Assembly (NCBI GenBank): GCA_021325135.1
Contig: JAJPHT010000029.1
Location: 62,001-126,000 of the forward strand
Source: Pseudomonadota bacterium
GTDB lineage: Archaea > Thermoplasmatota > SW-10-69-26 > JACQPN01 > JAJPHT01
Length of the DNA stretch: 64,000 nt
Direction: 5' to 3'
Made by a program: the position numbers and the translations under genes. How positions within the stretch are numbered: the first letter of the stretch is position 1; every line of letters starts with the position of its first letter. A model generated the notes under the pieces. That model was not told where the DNA came from, made no database searches, and was given only the letters and a program-made list of their open reading frames with translations. Shown one piece after another: positions 39,791-52,758 of the stretch.

Positions 39791-40324
39791 CTACCCCACG
39801 GGCTGCGCGCACTGCGCGACCCAGCGGTAGCTCGCCAGCGAGCCGCCGGAGGGCGTCACGAGGTCCACGCGGCACGTGAGCGGGAAGTCGCCCACGCCCA
39901 CCGAGGGCGACATGCAGATGACGTTGGAGGGGAAGACGCCCGCCGTGCACGAGACCGAGGGGCTGGCGCCGCCGACGCACGTCGCGGTGGTGGAGATGGA
40001 GAAGCCCAGGTCGTCCACCAGGGCGAACGCCTCGGGGTTGGCGCACGGGATCGCGAGGCCCGCGGGCGTGCAGGTGACGACCAGCTGCGTGCCGGTGGGC
40101 GGGGGCAGGGTCGCGGGGCCGCAGTTGATCCCGGGCGTCGTGGCGACGAAGACGCCGACGCCAGGCACGTTGGTGATGCCGACGCCGCCCGCGCCGGGCA
40201 CGTCGGGGCACTGCACCTGCACGGCGTTGGGGACGGGGCTGCAGTTCTTGAGGCCGGCCGCGTCGGCGCCCAGGGTCGCGACGGAGGCGGCGAGGACGAC
40301 GAGGGCAAGGAGGGTTGCGCGCAT
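39791..40324 (-). CDS. Secreted Cys-containing protein of unknown function
   Basis: Signal peptide MRATLLALVVLAASVATLGADA; six or more Cys. Confidence 0.55.
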   Translation of the reverse strand: MRATLLALVVLAASVATLGADAAGLKNCSPVPNAVQVQCPDVPGAGGVGITNVPGVGVFVATTPGINCGPATLPPPTGTQLVVTCTPAGLAIPCANPEAFALVDDLGFSISTTATCVGGASPSVSCTAGVFPSNVICMSPSVGVGDFPLTCRVDLVTPSGGSLASYRWVAQCAQPVG

Positions 40325-40395
40325 GGCGCGGGGGCAGCCCGCGCCCGCCTCATGCCCGCTGTGGTCGCATCGTTGGAACGTCGGATTCGAACCCG

Positions 40396-41409
40396 TCAGA
40401 ATCCTGGTAACAGAACGCGCGTGCCGCGGCGGAACGCCGCGACGTGGAACGCGCTGCCGAGGCCCGCGGCTCCGGCCACCGCGCGCACCTCGTCGGGGAG
40501 CCCCAGGTCGGCGATGCCCAACGCGTCCAGGAATTCCTGCTGGGTCGCAAGGCCCAGGGGCTCCATGCCGGCCTCGCGCGCGGCGTGCTCGACGGCGGTG
40601 AAGTCCACGTCCGCCGTCAGGTCGCGCTGGCCCGGCTCCTCCAGCGGCTCCTGGAAGCGGCCCTGCGCCTTGTACGCGGCCAGCGTGCCGTTGAGACGCT
40701 GCGGAGAGTAGAGCGCAGGCGCGGGGTCGCCATAGTCGATGAAGACGAGGAAGCCCGGGTCGGGGAGGCGCGCGGCGGCGCGGACGAACGCCTCCAGCCC
40801 GGGCGCCACGTCCAGGATCTGCCCCCGCTGCGGCCAGACTCCCTCCCGCGCGAGGCGCGCCTCCACCTCCGCGTCGCGCAGGGGCACCAGGCGCTCGCGG
40901 AAGCGGCCCGTGCGCGCGTCCACGTCCACGGCCACCTCCAGGAGCCCGCCGTCGGGGGCGCCCGCCACGCGGCGCACCGGGAGCGCGTCGAGCACTTCGT
41001 TGCCGAAGACGAGCCCCGGGGCGGGTGATAGCATCTCCGCGCTGGCGACGGGGCGCGCGCCCGCGGCGGCCTGCTTCGCGCGCAGGCCCGGGCTCGCGTC
41101 CACGGTCGCGTAGTCCAGCCCGGGGTGCTCGGCGAGGATGGCGCGCGCCAGCTCGCCCGTGCCGGCGCCAAGCTCCACGACGCGGAAGGGCCCGGGGAGC
41201 GCGTCGCGCGCGGCGGCCACGAGACGCGCCATGGCGCGGCGGAAGGCGGGGAAGCGGACGCTGGTGGAGAAGTCGCCCTGGGGCCCGATGGCGGGGCCGC
41301 GGGCGTAGTACCCCTCATGGGGATCGTAAAGCGCGGCCTCCATGAAGTCGTGGAATGATATCGGCCCCTCCTTCGCGATCTGCGCGCGCAGGCGCTCCTC
41401 CAGCGTCAT
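40396..41409 (-). CDS. MidA/NDUFAF7-like SAM-dependent methyltransferase (paralog 1)
   Basis: ISFHDFMEAALYDPHEGYYARG; FRVVELGAGTGELARAIL; GLVFGNEVLDALPVRRV; DLTADVDFTAVEHAAREAG. Confidence 0.85.
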   Translation of the reverse strand: MTLEERLRAQIAKEGPISFHDFMEAALYDPHEGYYARGPAIGPQGDFSTSVRFPAFRRAMARLVAAARDALPGPFRVVELGAGTGELARAILAEHPGLDYATVDASPGLRAKQAAAGARPVASAEMLSPAPGLVFGNEVLDALPVRRVAGAPDGGLLEVAVDVDARTGRFRERLVPLRDAEVEARLAREGVWPQRGQILDVAPGLEAFVRAAARLPDPGFLVFIDYGDPAPALYSPQRLNGTLAAYKAQGRFQEPLEEPGQRDLTADVDFTAVEHAAREAGMEPLGLATQQEFLDALGIADLGLPDEVRAVAGAAGLGSAFHVAAFRRGTRVLLPGF

Positions 41410-42440
41410 GCGTGCGGCCTCGGGTGGAAGCCGGGAAGCGGGGGCGCCATGGGCGCGTCGCGGGCCAGCAGCAGGGCGCCGAAGCGGTCGCCCATGCCGC
41501 CGGGCATGAGGAGCCCCTTTCCGGCGAGGTACGCCGCGTGGTCGCCCCGCGCGAGGGCATGCATCAGGTCGTCCACCAGCCCCAGGTCCCCGAGGAATTC
41601 CCCTTGGGGCGCGAAGGCGTGCCCGTGCCAGCCGGCCTCGGCCGCAAGCTGCGCGATCCACGGGAAGTCCACGTCCGCCGTGACGTCCTGCTCGCCGGGC
41701 GCCTCGAAGGGCTCCGTCACCTGGTGCCGGCGGAAGCCGCGCAGCATGCCCCCGGGGCGCCCTTCGCCGTAGAGGCGCTCCGGCGCGCCGCCGTAGTCCA
41801 GGAAGAGCGCGTAGCCTCGGGGCGCCGCGCGGGCCATCTGCGAGAGCAAAGCCGCGGCGTCCAGGTTCACTTCCACCGCGGCGCCCGGAGGGAGGTGCGG
41901 CGCGAGACGCGCGGCGGCATTCACCAGCTCGGGCGTGGAGAGGGGGCCGGGCACCTCCACGAGCGCGCCGTCGACCGCGTCAAGATAGCCCTCGCGGACG
42001 CCCTCAGGAGTGCCCAGGAGGCGGTGGACGGGGAGCGCGTCGAGCACCTCGTTGGCGAGGAAGACGGTGGGCGCGGGGCGAAGCTCCTCCAGCGAGGCGA
42101 CGACGTGGAGCCCCTGGGCGCGCTGGCGCTCGGCCATGCCCGCGTTGGGCTCCACCGCCGTGACGGGCACCTGGAGCGCGGCCGCCAGGGCGCCCGTGCC
42201 GCCGCCCAGCTCCACGAGGCGCGCGCCCTCCAGGCGCTCCATGGCGGCCTTGACGAAGCGCGCCAGCGCGCCGGGGAAGAGGCTCACGTTGCTGGCGGTG
42301 TAGAAGTCGCCCTCCGCGCCGATGGCCGCGCCCTTGGCGTAGTAGCCCTCGCGCGGGTCGTGCAACGCCATCTCCAGGAAGTCGCGCACGCGCAGCGGGC
42401 CCTCGCCCTCGATGCGGCTGATGATCCGGTCGCGCAGCAA
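41406..42440 (-). CDS. MidA/NDUFAF7-like SAM-dependent methyltransferase (paralog 2)
   Basis: LRVRDFLEMALHDPREGYYAKGAAIGAEGDFYTASNVS; LVELGGGTGALAAAL; FLANEVLDALPVHR; QDVTADVDFPWIAQLAAEAG; ATGA overlap with paralog 1. Confidence 0.85.
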   Translation of the reverse strand: MLRDRIISRIEGEGPLRVRDFLEMALHDPREGYYAKGAAIGAEGDFYTASNVSLFPGALARFVKAAMERLEGARLVELGGGTGALAAALQVPVTAVEPNAGMAERQRAQGLHVVASLEELRPAPTVFLANEVLDALPVHRLLGTPEGVREGYLDAVDGALVEVPGPLSTPELVNAAARLAPHLPPGAAVEVNLDAAALLSQMARAAPRGYALFLDYGGAPERLYGEGRPGGMLRGFRRHQVTEPFEAPGEQDVTADVDFPWIAQLAAEAGWHGHAFAPQGEFLGDLGLVDDLMHALARGDHAAYLAGKGLLMPGGMGDRFGALLLARDAPMAPPLPGFHPRPHA

Positions 42441-42461
42441 CGCCCGGGCCAGCGCGCGCCA

Positions 42462-43241
42462 TCACTTGGAGGTTTTGCGGCGCTTGGCGGCCTTCTTGGG
42501 CTTCGCCGCGCCCAGCCCCGGCGTCGGCTTGTCGAGGACGCCCAGCTTGAGCATCTTGGCCTCGGCCTGCTGGGCCCACCCCTTGTTCGCCAGCGGGTTC
42601 GCGGGGCTGGGGTGGAGCACGCTGCCCACCCGGGCGTCGATCCCCTGGGCCTCGACGACCTCGCGGATGCGCCCCTCGGCGAAGGCCCCGATTCCCAGGA
42701 CCCACTCGGGGCGGAGGGCCCGCGCGACGGCGGCGAGGTGCTCGTCGCAAGCGGCGTAGAGGTGCTCCGTGTCGCCCTTCTTGAGGTCGGGCGGCGTGAG
42801 GTTCTTGCCCGCGGCGTCGTAGAAGAGAAGCGGGCAGTAGTTGACGACGTAGAACTCGGCGAAGAACGCCTCCGCGGTCCCGTAGCGCGCCTGCGCCCAC
42901 CCGTAGAGGCGGCTGCCGCTGGGCTCGCGGCGCTTCGTCGCGAAGCCGGTGATGGGGCGCTTGGGGTGGAGCCTCGGGGGCTCGCCCACCTTCCCGTCGA
43001 TGCCCATCCAGTCGCGCACCATGACGACGTCGCCGAAGGGCACGCCCGTCTGCCCCATGCCGTTGGGGCCCGGGTTCATGCCCACGAGGAGCGCGCGCCG
43101 CGGCGCGCGCGCCCCGAAGCGCTTGACGTACTCGGCGTGCGGCTCCCACGCGTACTGCAAGGGGTCGTAGACGTAGGGCACGCCGAAGCGCATCGCCTCG
43201 ACCTCGTCGCGCAGGCGCTGGGCCGCCTGGAGGACCGGCAT
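42462..43241 (-). CDS. SMUG1-like uracil-DNA glycosylase family protein
   Basis: LLVGMNPGPNGMGQTGVPFGDVVMVRDWMGI and VLHPSPANPLANKGW, matching SMUG1 motifs. Confidence 0.8.
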   Translation of the reverse strand: MPVLQAAQRLRDEVEAMRFGVPYVYDPLQYAWEPHAEYVKRFGARAPRRALLVGMNPGPNGMGQTGVPFGDVVMVRDWMGIDGKVGEPPRLHPKRPITGFATKRREPSGSRLYGWAQARYGTAEAFFAEFYVVNYCPLLFYDAAGKNLTPPDLKKGDTEHLYAACDEHLAAVARALRPEWVLGIGAFAEGRIREVVEAQGIDARVGSVLHPSPANPLANKGWAQQAEAKMLKLGVLDKPTPGLGAAKPKKAAKRRKTSK

Positions 43242-43319
43242 GGGACGCCGCACGCCGGGCGCCCGCAAAAGAATGACGGCTCCGACAAGGCCAAGGCGCG
43301 CTCCGGGATTCGGCCCCCC

Positions 43320-44816
43320 GTGGAGGAGCCCCTGCACGTCCTGGCGTGCGACCGGCAGCCGCAGGACGCCGACGCGCTGGTCCACCGGTGGGCCGACGGC
43401 GCGCGCGACCGACTCTCGTTCGCGGACGTGGGGCTCGCCTCCCGCGCGCTGGCGTCGCGCCTCTCCGAGGCGGGCGTGCGCGCGGGCATGCGCGTCGCCA
43501 TCGCGCTCCCGCCCTCGCCCCTCGTCCCGGTCGCGCACCTGGCGTGCTCGCGCGTGGGCGCCGTGAGCGTGCCCCTCTCGCCCATGCTGGGGCCCGACGC
43601 GCTGGCGCCGCGCCTCGCCATGGCGGAGCCGGCCCTCGCCCTCGTCCACGAGACGCGCGTCGCGGCGTTCCGCCAAGCGGCGCCGCGCCTGGCGCTCTGG
43701 ATCGCCCAGGGGCGCAACCTGCGCACGACGCGCGGCCCCCTCCCCGAGGACGCGCTTGCCGCGTCGGCGCCGCTGCGCGAGCGGGCGATGAGCCTCTTCT
43801 TCACCAGCGGCACCACCGCCGCGCCCAAGGCCGTCGTGCTGCCGCACCGCGTCATCCCCGGAAGGATGGAGGGCTTCCGGCGCGCGCACCCGGGCTTCGC
43901 CGGGGGCCGCTTCTGGAGCCCCGCCGAGTGGAGCTGGATCGGCGGCCTGCACGACGCCCTCTTCGCCCCCTGGCTCGCGGGCGGCTGCGTGATATCATCC
44001 GAGCGCGCGGGCCACTTCGACCCGGCGGCCGCCGCGCGCCTCCTCGTCGAGGAGCGCGTCGAGAGCGCGTTCCTCCCGCCCACCGCGCTGAAGCTCTGGC
44101 GCGCCAGCGGCGCCCCCACGCCGCGCCTCTCCTCGCTGCACACCGCCGGCGAGACGCTCCCCGAGCCGTTGCTGGGCTGGGCGCGCGAGGCCTTCGGCGC
44201 GCCGCCCCGCGAGGTCTACGGCCTCACCGAGTGCGCGTTCGTCCTGGTGAACGACGAGGCCGAGCCCGGCGTCACGGGCCGCGCGGCGTCGGGCGCCGAG
44301 GTGGCGGTGCTCGCGGAGGGGTCCGACGAGCCCGCGAAGCCCGGCGAGACGGGCGAGGTGTGCATCCGCGCCGGCGCGCCCACCATGATGCTGGGCTACC
44401 GCGAGGCGGGCGCGATCGCGCTCCCGGTGGACGAGGGCGGCTGGCTGCGCACGGGGGACGAGGCGCGCGTGCTGGAGGACGGCCGCCTGCGCGTGCTGGG
44501 CCGCCTGGACGACGTGGTCAAGACCAGCGGCTTCCGCGTCTCGCCCGGCGAGGTCGAGGCCGCGCTGCACCGGCACCCCGCCGTCGCGGCGTGCGCCGTG
44601 GTGGGCGAGCCCGACCCCGAGCGCGGCCAAGCCCTGGTGGCCTACGTCGTCCCCGCGCCGGGCCACGTCGCGGGCCCCGCGCTGGCAGACGCGCTGCGCG
44701 AGCACGCCAAGGGGCACCTCGCGGCGTACATGGCGCCGCGCGCGGTCCGCTTCGTGGACGAGCTTCCCACCACGGTCAACGGGAAGCTCCAGCGCCGCCG
44801 CCTGCGGGGCGGCTGA
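43320..44816 (+). CDS. AMP-dependent synthetase/acyl-CoA ligase
   Basis: SLFFTSGTTAAPKAVVLPHR; REVYGLTECA; WLRTGDEARVLEDGRLRVLGRLDDVVKTSGFRVSPGEVEAAL; TVNGKLQRRRLR. Confidence 0.92.
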   Translation: MEEPLHVLACDRQPQDADALVHRWADGARDRLSFADVGLASRALASRLSEAGVRAGMRVAIALPPSPLVPVAHLACSRVGAVSVPLSPMLGPDALAPRLAMAEPALALVHETRVAAFRQAAPRLALWIAQGRNLRTTRGPLPEDALAASAPLRERAMSLFFTSGTTAAPKAVVLPHRVIPGRMEGFRRAHPGFAGGRFWSPAEWSWIGGLHDALFAPWLAGGCVISSERAGHFDPAAAARLLVEERVESAFLPPTALKLWRASGAPTPRLSSLHTAGETLPEPLLGWAREAFGAPPREVYGLTECAFVLVNDEAEPGVTGRAASGAEVAVLAEGSDEPAKPGETGEVCIRAGAPTMMLGYREAGAIALPVDEGGWLRTGDEARVLEDGRLRVLGRLDDVVKTSGFRVSPGEVEAALHRHPAVAACAVVGEPDPERGQALVAYVVPAPGHVAGPALADALREHAKGHLAAYMAPRAVRFVDELPTTVNGKLQRRRLRGG

Positions 44817-45624
44817 GCCCGCGCACGTCGGAGGCCATCTCCTTCCAGTGGAGGGCGCCGCGCTCCTCGCGGAAGTACCCGAAGTGGCCCAGGCCGTCGA
44901 GGACGCGGCGCTGGAGCCTCTCCTGCGGGAAGCGCGCGAGGAGCGCCTCGACCGCGGCGGCGGGCGCGTAGCCGTCGTCCGAGACGCGCAGCGCCAGCGT
45001 CGGCATCCTCAGCCGGGCGTAGTCCGCCTCGCCCTCGACGAAGCCGCGCCGCCGGCCCCACGCGGCCCACTCCCGCGCGACGCCCGCGGGCACGTCCTGG
45101 CCCAGGCCCGCCCACCCGGGCACGCGCCCCAGCGCCGCCGCGAAGAGCGGGATGCCCACGTGCCACACGCCCCACAAACGATATCGCGACGCGCCCCGCC
45201 AGTGGCGCCAATGCCCGTCCTGGCTCGCCACGAGCACGAGGCCCTCCAGCGTCGCGGCCTCAGGGCAGAGCCCCGCGAGCCAGCCGCCCGCGCTGTGGCC
45301 CAGCATCACGAGCGGGCGGCCCGGAAACGCGTCGCGGGCCGCGGCGATGGCGGCGGGCATGTCCAGCCTCGCCCAGTCGCGCATCGTCGCGGGGTCGTCG
45401 CGCACGCGCGGGAGGCGCGAGCCGCCGATGCCGCGGAAGTCGTAGGTGAGCGTGGGCACGCCCTCGGCGGCCATGGCCGCGGCAAAGGGCGCGTAGTAGG
45501 CGCGGCGCACGGCCATCGCGGGGCTCACGAGGAGCGCGGGGCCCGTCCCAGGAGCGGCGTCGAAGCGCGTCGCGGCGAGGGCGCGTCCGTCAGCGGCGTG
45601 GAGAAGGAGATCGACCCCGGGCAC
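44776..45624 (-). CDS. Alpha/beta hydrolase
   Basis: TLTYDFRGIGGSR; VMLGHSAGGWLAGL (GxSxG); VLDGLGHFGYF; GTG start proposed. Confidence 0.8.
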   Translation of the reverse strand: MPGVDLLLHAADGRALAATRFDAAPGTGPALLVSPAMAVRRAYYAPFAAAMAAEGVPTLTYDFRGIGGSRLPRVRDDPATMRDWARLDMPAAIAAARDAFPGRPLVMLGHSAGGWLAGLCPEAATLEGLVLVASQDGHWRHWRGASRYRLWGVWHVGIPLFAAALGRVPGWAGLGQDVPAGVAREWAAWGRRRGFVEGEADYARLRMPTLALRVSDDGYAPAAAVEALLARFPQERLQRRVLDGLGHFGYFREERGALHWKEMASDVRGLSRPAGGGAGASR

Positions 45625-45753
45625 GGGCGGGACTGGAGCCGCGACGTCTTGGCCGTTGCGAGCCCTGACCCGTCCTGGTCGCAGCCGGCCAGGTGCAGGC
45701 GCGCTGCCTCCTAAGCGCCCCCTTCCCGTCGCCCGCCCCGGAGGCACAACAAG

Positions 45754-46368
45754 ATGAACCCCCGCATCGCGGCAATCGCCACGCTGTCCCTTCTGCTCAC
45801 CGTCCCCCTGGCGCCCATGGCGTCGGCGCAGCCCCCGACCATCGTCCACCTCTGCACGGACCAGACGTCGGACTACTGCCCCGGCCTGGTCTGCTTCTCC
45901 ATCAGCCTTCAGGTGACCAACTGCGTCCCCGACGTGGTCTCCCCGCTCACGCAGATCAGCGTCTGCCGCGAGCACGAGACGGGCTGCCCCCCCGGCCAGT
46001 ACGCCTGCGTGACCGACGGCGCGGCGCAGCAGTGCGTCGTCGACCCCTGCCTGCTGGCGCCCGAGATGTGCAACCCCCTCCAGACCGGCCCCGGCCCCTG
46101 CCTGGACTCCCTCAACGGCGGCTGCGGCCCCTGCCCGCCGGGCACCCTGATGGTGTGCAGCTGCCTGCTCTGCGAGATCACGCCGATCATCGCGTGCAAC
46201 ACGCTGCCCACCGAGACCGTCGGCTACTTCGCCGGCTTCCAGGGCACGAGCTGCATCGGCGGCCGCGCCTACGTCTGCACGGACCCCCAGGTCACGCTCC
46301 CCAGCCGCTTCCTGCCGGGCCACGTCCAGTGCACGGCCGAGGACGACTCGGTCCTCGTGATCCCGTAA
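45754..46368 (+). CDS. Cys-rich secreted protein of unknown function
   Basis: Signal peptide MNPRIAAIATLSLLLTVPLAPMASAQ; about 20 Cys in 204 aa. Confidence 0.65.
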   Translation: MNPRIAAIATLSLLLTVPLAPMASAQPPTIVHLCTDQTSDYCPGLVCFSISLQVTNCVPDVVSPLTQISVCREHETGCPPGQYACVTDGAAQQCVVDPCLLAPEMCNPLQTGPGPCLDSLNGGCGPCPPGTLMVCSCLLCEITPIIACNTLPTETVGYFAGFQGTSCIGGRAYVCTDPQVTLPSRFLPGHVQCTAEDDSVLVIP

Positions 46369-46558
46369 CGCCGCTGCGCGGGACTCCTCCGCGGCCGCGA
46401 GGCCCGGGGTGTTCCGCGTGATATCCTTTTTTCTCGTTCTCCTTCTCATCGCCGTCGCGGCGGACGACGCCGCAGGCTTCTTCTGCGCGCGGGGGGGGAC
46501 GGCCCGGGAGCGCCCCTTGGTCTTCGCGCTCCCGGGGCGTGCCACCGTTGGCGGACGC

Positions 46559-47095
46559 TCAGCCGTGGCCGACGGTCACGCCGATGGGCACGCACGACCC
46601 GTAGAGGCTGACCGTCCGCAGGCCGGCGAGGAACGTGTGCAGGTTGGCGCACGTCGTCCCGCAGCTGAGCGTCCCGTCCAGCACGGGCACCGCGCCCTTG
46701 TAGGAGCCCGTGAGCTCCGAGGTCGAGCCCACGCGGACGTACTCGAAGTGCGAGCCGTCGCTCACGTTCATGACGCACGACTCGGCGGCCGCCGTGCAGC
46801 CCCCGGCGCCGTCGGACTCGTAGTCGACCTGGTGCGTCCAGGTCGCGAGGTAGAAGAGGCCCAGGGGCGGGTCGCGCACCGTTGCCCCGGCGTTCGTGAC
46901 CAGCGTGAAGGCCCAGGGCTCGGTGGCCGAGGTGGTGGAGCCCGAGCAGTCCACGGCCGTGCCGGTGATGAACCCGCTGGCGTCGAGGCAGGCGTCGAGC
47001 GTGCAGACGGTGGAGTCGGCCGAGGCCGGATGCGCAAGGAGCATCGCGGGGGCAAGGAGCGCGGCGAGGAGGGCGGAGGTCTTCCAGAATGTCAT
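46559..47095 (-). CDS. Secreted Cys-containing protein of unknown function
   Basis: Signal peptide MTFWKTSALLAALLAPAMLLAHPASA. Confidence 0.6.
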   Translation of the reverse strand: MTFWKTSALLAALLAPAMLLAHPASADSTVCTLDACLDASGFITGTAVDCSGSTTSATEPWAFTLVTNAGATVRDPPLGLFYLATWTHQVDYESDGAGGCTAAAESCVMNVSDGSHFEYVRVGSTSELTGSYKGAVPVLDGTLSCGTTCANLHTFLAGLRTVSLYGSCVPIGVTVGHG

Positions 47096-47222
47096 GGGAA
47101 TCCGTTGCCCCTTTCCGGGGCGATCCGCGACCCGCGCTGGCGAGAATAACACATCTATGCAGGTTGTTTCTGTAACAGCCGCGCCGGGGGTTAGCCTTCC
47201 CCCCGGCGAGGGGGCTGGTGCC

Positions 47223-47525
47223 TCACGCGACGTTGAGGTTCACGCACGTCTGCGTTGGCAGGCGGTCGTGCAGCGGGTCGAAGGCGAGCCAGTCGATCGT
47301 CTCCAGGCTGCCTGCGTAGGCCACGAGGCACAGGGCCGTGGCCTTCACGCCGTTGGCCAGGCCGACGGCGTCGGCGACGAGGCAGTTGACGGAGGCGCAC
47401 GGAAGGGGCGGGATGGGCGGGATCGGGTGCGGGCCGCAGAGGGTGGGCGAGCACGCGGCGGCCTCGGGCAGCAGCGCGAAGGTGGACGCGATCAGCGCGG
47501 CGATCAGGATGAATCGGGCGTTCAT
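47223..47525 (-). CDS. Small secreted Pro/Cys-containing protein (100 aa)
   Basis: MNARFILIAALIASTFALLPEAAA; CGPHPIPPIPPLPC. Confidence 0.55.
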   Translation of the reverse strand: MNARFILIAALIASTFALLPEAAACSPTLCGPHPIPPIPPLPCASVNCLVADAVGLANGVKATALCLVAYAGSLETIDWLAFDPLHDRLPTQTCVNLNVA

Positions 47526-47612
47526 GTCGAAGCTCCGGCGCCATCGACGCGCGTCCGAAGCTAAGCGATTCCCTTCGGATGGTTGCTGGAGCGGAGCGCC
47601 CAGGGGTGAAGG

Positions 47613-50528
<2,916 letters not shown>

Positions 50529-50652
50529 CGGAGAATCGCGCGCCCATCTCCAATGATGGTATTTGAGGCTTCGCGGGGGGCGGCGAAGGTGCGCTCCCGG
50601 GGTCGCGCCTCGGTCCCCTGGCCGCTCCCCGCGGAACCTTGAAGGACCTGCC

Positions 50653-51426
50653 TCAAGAGGTCGGGCCGAGGGGGATGTGCTCGGTGTGGCTGACGGGCCC
50701 AGCCTCGATGGTGAGGTCGATCCACGCCGCGAGCTGGCCTTCGGGGCTGCGCGGCACGGAGCATGACGGCTCGCAGTACCAGTAGGGGATCGATTGGCCC
50801 GTGGGAAGGTCCAGCGTCCCGTCGGTGCGGGGGATGGTGTAGAACTCTCCCGCATGGGGGTCCAGGAAGCTGCCGGCGGGGACGACGAGGCGCGCGGTCA
50901 CCGTCACGGGGGGCGCGTCGCCGACGTGCTCCGAGCCGACGGTGGTGGTCGTGTCGCAGCCAGTGTGATGGCCCTGCGCAGCCCAATTGACGTAGCCGCA
51001 GATGCTCGCAAGGTCGGGCGTGACCACCTGGAGGGGGATGGAGGCGAAGCCGGGCGTCGGACCGAGGGTCGCGGGACCGGCGACCTCGAACTCGCCAATG
51101 CAGAGGAGGTGGAAGCCGTCGTCCGCCGGGGAGCCCTCAGGGGGGATGCACACGCCCGGGAACGTCACGGGGCCCACCGTCTCCTGGGCCGGGTCCACCG
51201 CTGGGGTCGCGGCGTTGACGTCGGGGATGGGCGTGACGCTCCGGCAGGCCTGGAGAAGGGTACACCAGCGGGAGACGCTCTCCTGGGGGGTGTCGATTGC
51301 CTGGCCGGGGATGGAGGGTCCCACCGTCTGGTCAACGGCGGGGACGGGAACGGGCGTGGCCGTGACGGACGGCGCGGCCAGGATCATGACAGCAAGAAAA
51401 GTGAGAATCGGGAAGGTCGTTCGCAT
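50653..51426 (-). CDS. Secreted protein of unknown function
   Basis: Signal peptide [27 protein letters not shown]-like ttaaataa just upstream. Confidence 0.55.
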   Translation of the reverse strand: MRTTFPILTFLAVMILAAPSVTATPVPVPAVDQTVGPSIPGQAIDTPQESVSRWCTLLQACRSVTPIPDVNAATPAVDPAQETVGPVTFPGVCIPPEGSPADDGFHLLCIGEFEVAGPATLGPTPGFASIPLQVVTPDLASICGYVNWAAQGHHTGCDTTTTVGSEHVGDAPPVTVTARLVVPAGSFLDPHAGEFYTIPRTDGTLDLPTGQSIPYWYCEPSCSVPRSPEGQLAAWIDLTIEAGPVSHTEHIPLGPTS

Positions 51427-51594
51427 GGGAGAAACCGTGCCGCCGGAATCTGTAACTGTTATTTAATGTCGTTTGACCTGCGTTGCTGGGAGGCGGCCGC
51501 CGGGCTGCCCCTCGTCCAGGCCCGGCCGGGGGCGAAGCCGTCCGGCCCGGCGTGAGATGTGCCCTCACGCCCCCCAGGGACAGAGAAGAGCCTT

Positions 51595-52719
51595 ATGCTG
51601 GCCAAGGCGGTGCGGCCCCTCATGCGGCTGGCTGTCCTCCTGCTCGTCTTCCTGGTCCTCCCCCTCGCTGGCGCGGCCCCGCCGCTGGACGACGACGCCG
51701 GAAGCGGCACGGACGCCCCCAACACCCCCTCCCCCGGCGTGGCCATCGTCCCCGGCCCCGTCTACATGGGCGCCTTCTCGGTGCCCTCGGACACGGCGGA
51801 CTTCTACACCTTCTCGGCCGTGAGCGGCGACGCGCTGCGCGTCATGGTCTGGCCCCTGGAGGCGTGCATCAGCTTCTACGCCCCCAGCGGCGCGCTGCGG
51901 CAGAGCCTCTGCACCGTGGGCGGCTCCAACCTCGTGCTCTCCGGCACCGCCAACGAGACGGGCACCTGGTACCTGGGCATCTCGCAGATCGAGCACGCCC
52001 TCACCCCCTACCGTTTCTCCCTGGGCGTCAACGGCTCCCCCTCCGACCCCAGCCCCGGCGTCTCCCTCAACCCGCCGCGCTTCATCCAGCCTGGCGAGCT
52101 GGTCACGACGCCCGTGGGCTCGTGCACCATGAACTTCGTCTACAACGGCACGGGCGCCAAGGCGGGCCACGTCTACATCGGCACGGCCGCCCACTGCTGG
52201 ACCGCCCTGGGCCAGAGCGCCTCGGCCGCAGGCATCACCAACTTCGGCACCGTCGTCTACCTGGGCGACTACGCGGGCATCAACGTGGGCACGTTCGACA
52301 ACGGCATCCCCGGCACGCAGGTGGACTTCTCCCTCATCGAGATCAACTCGGCCTACCTGCCCTTCATCAAGGGCGAGGTCAAGGGGCACCCCGGCATGCC
52401 CACCGCGCTGAAGGCGCACAGCACCGTGAAGCTGGGCGACCGCTTCCTCTTCTCGGGCTACGGCGTGGGTTTCGACTCCAGCCAGCCCACCCGCGAGGAC
52501 CGCCAGGGAATCTACACCCTCAACGAGGGCACCACCTGGCAGGCCGCGGCGCCCATCACGCCGGGCGACTCCGGCGGCCCCGTGCTCCACTCCGACGGCA
52601 CCGCCGTGGGCGAGGTCACGGACATCAGCGCGCTGGGCGCGGGCGGCCCCTGGCTCGACCAGGCCATCAGCGAGGCCAGCGCCCACGGCTTCCCCATCGC
52701 CCTGAGGCCCGCGTACTAG
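51595..52719 (+). CDS. Secreted trypsin-like (S1-fold) serine protease with N-terminal PPC-like domain
   Basis: Signal peptide; catalytic motifs GTAAHCW, VDFSLIEI, PGDSGGPVL. Confidence 0.85.
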   Translation: MLAKAVRPLMRLAVLLLVFLVLPLAGAAPPLDDDAGSGTDAPNTPSPGVAIVPGPVYMGAFSVPSDTADFYTFSAVSGDALRVMVWPLEACISFYAPSGALRQSLCTVGGSNLVLSGTANETGTWYLGISQIEHALTPYRFSLGVNGSPSDPSPGVSLNPPRFIQPGELVTTPVGSCTMNFVYNGTGAKAGHVYIGTAAHCWTALGQSASAAGITNFGTVVYLGDYAGINVGTFDNGIPGTQVDFSLIEINSAYLPFIKGEVKGHPGMPTALKAHSTVKLGDRFLFSGYGVGFDSSQPTREDRQGIYTLNEGTTWQAAAPITPGDSGGPVLHSDGTAVGEVTDISALGAGGPWLDQAISEASAHGFPIALRPAY

Positions 52720-52758
52720 AACCGGCTTCACGGTCTCGCCCGGACCTTTTTCCTCTCC

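Noticed and set aside
40370-40425. tRNA-like T-arm (ggattcgaaccc; minus-strand GGGTTCGAATCC) at the 3' end of MidA paralog 1
   Set aside because: The T-stem does not pair over 5 bp, no anticodon or D arm is found, and the upstream part is coding. An att-site relic is possible but unsupported.
13359-41989. GATAGC/GCTATC as a second enriched motif alongside GATATC
   Set aside because: About 9 occurrences is at or below a naive composition-based expectation, so there is no enrichment.
46409-47149. ORF 46409-47149 + starting with a hydrophobic segment (MFRVISFFLVLLLIAVAADDAAG)
   Set aside because: Its body is antisense to the well-supported secreted protein at 46559-47095 and has alternate-frame composition; the short N-terminal hydrophobic stretch alone is weak evidence.
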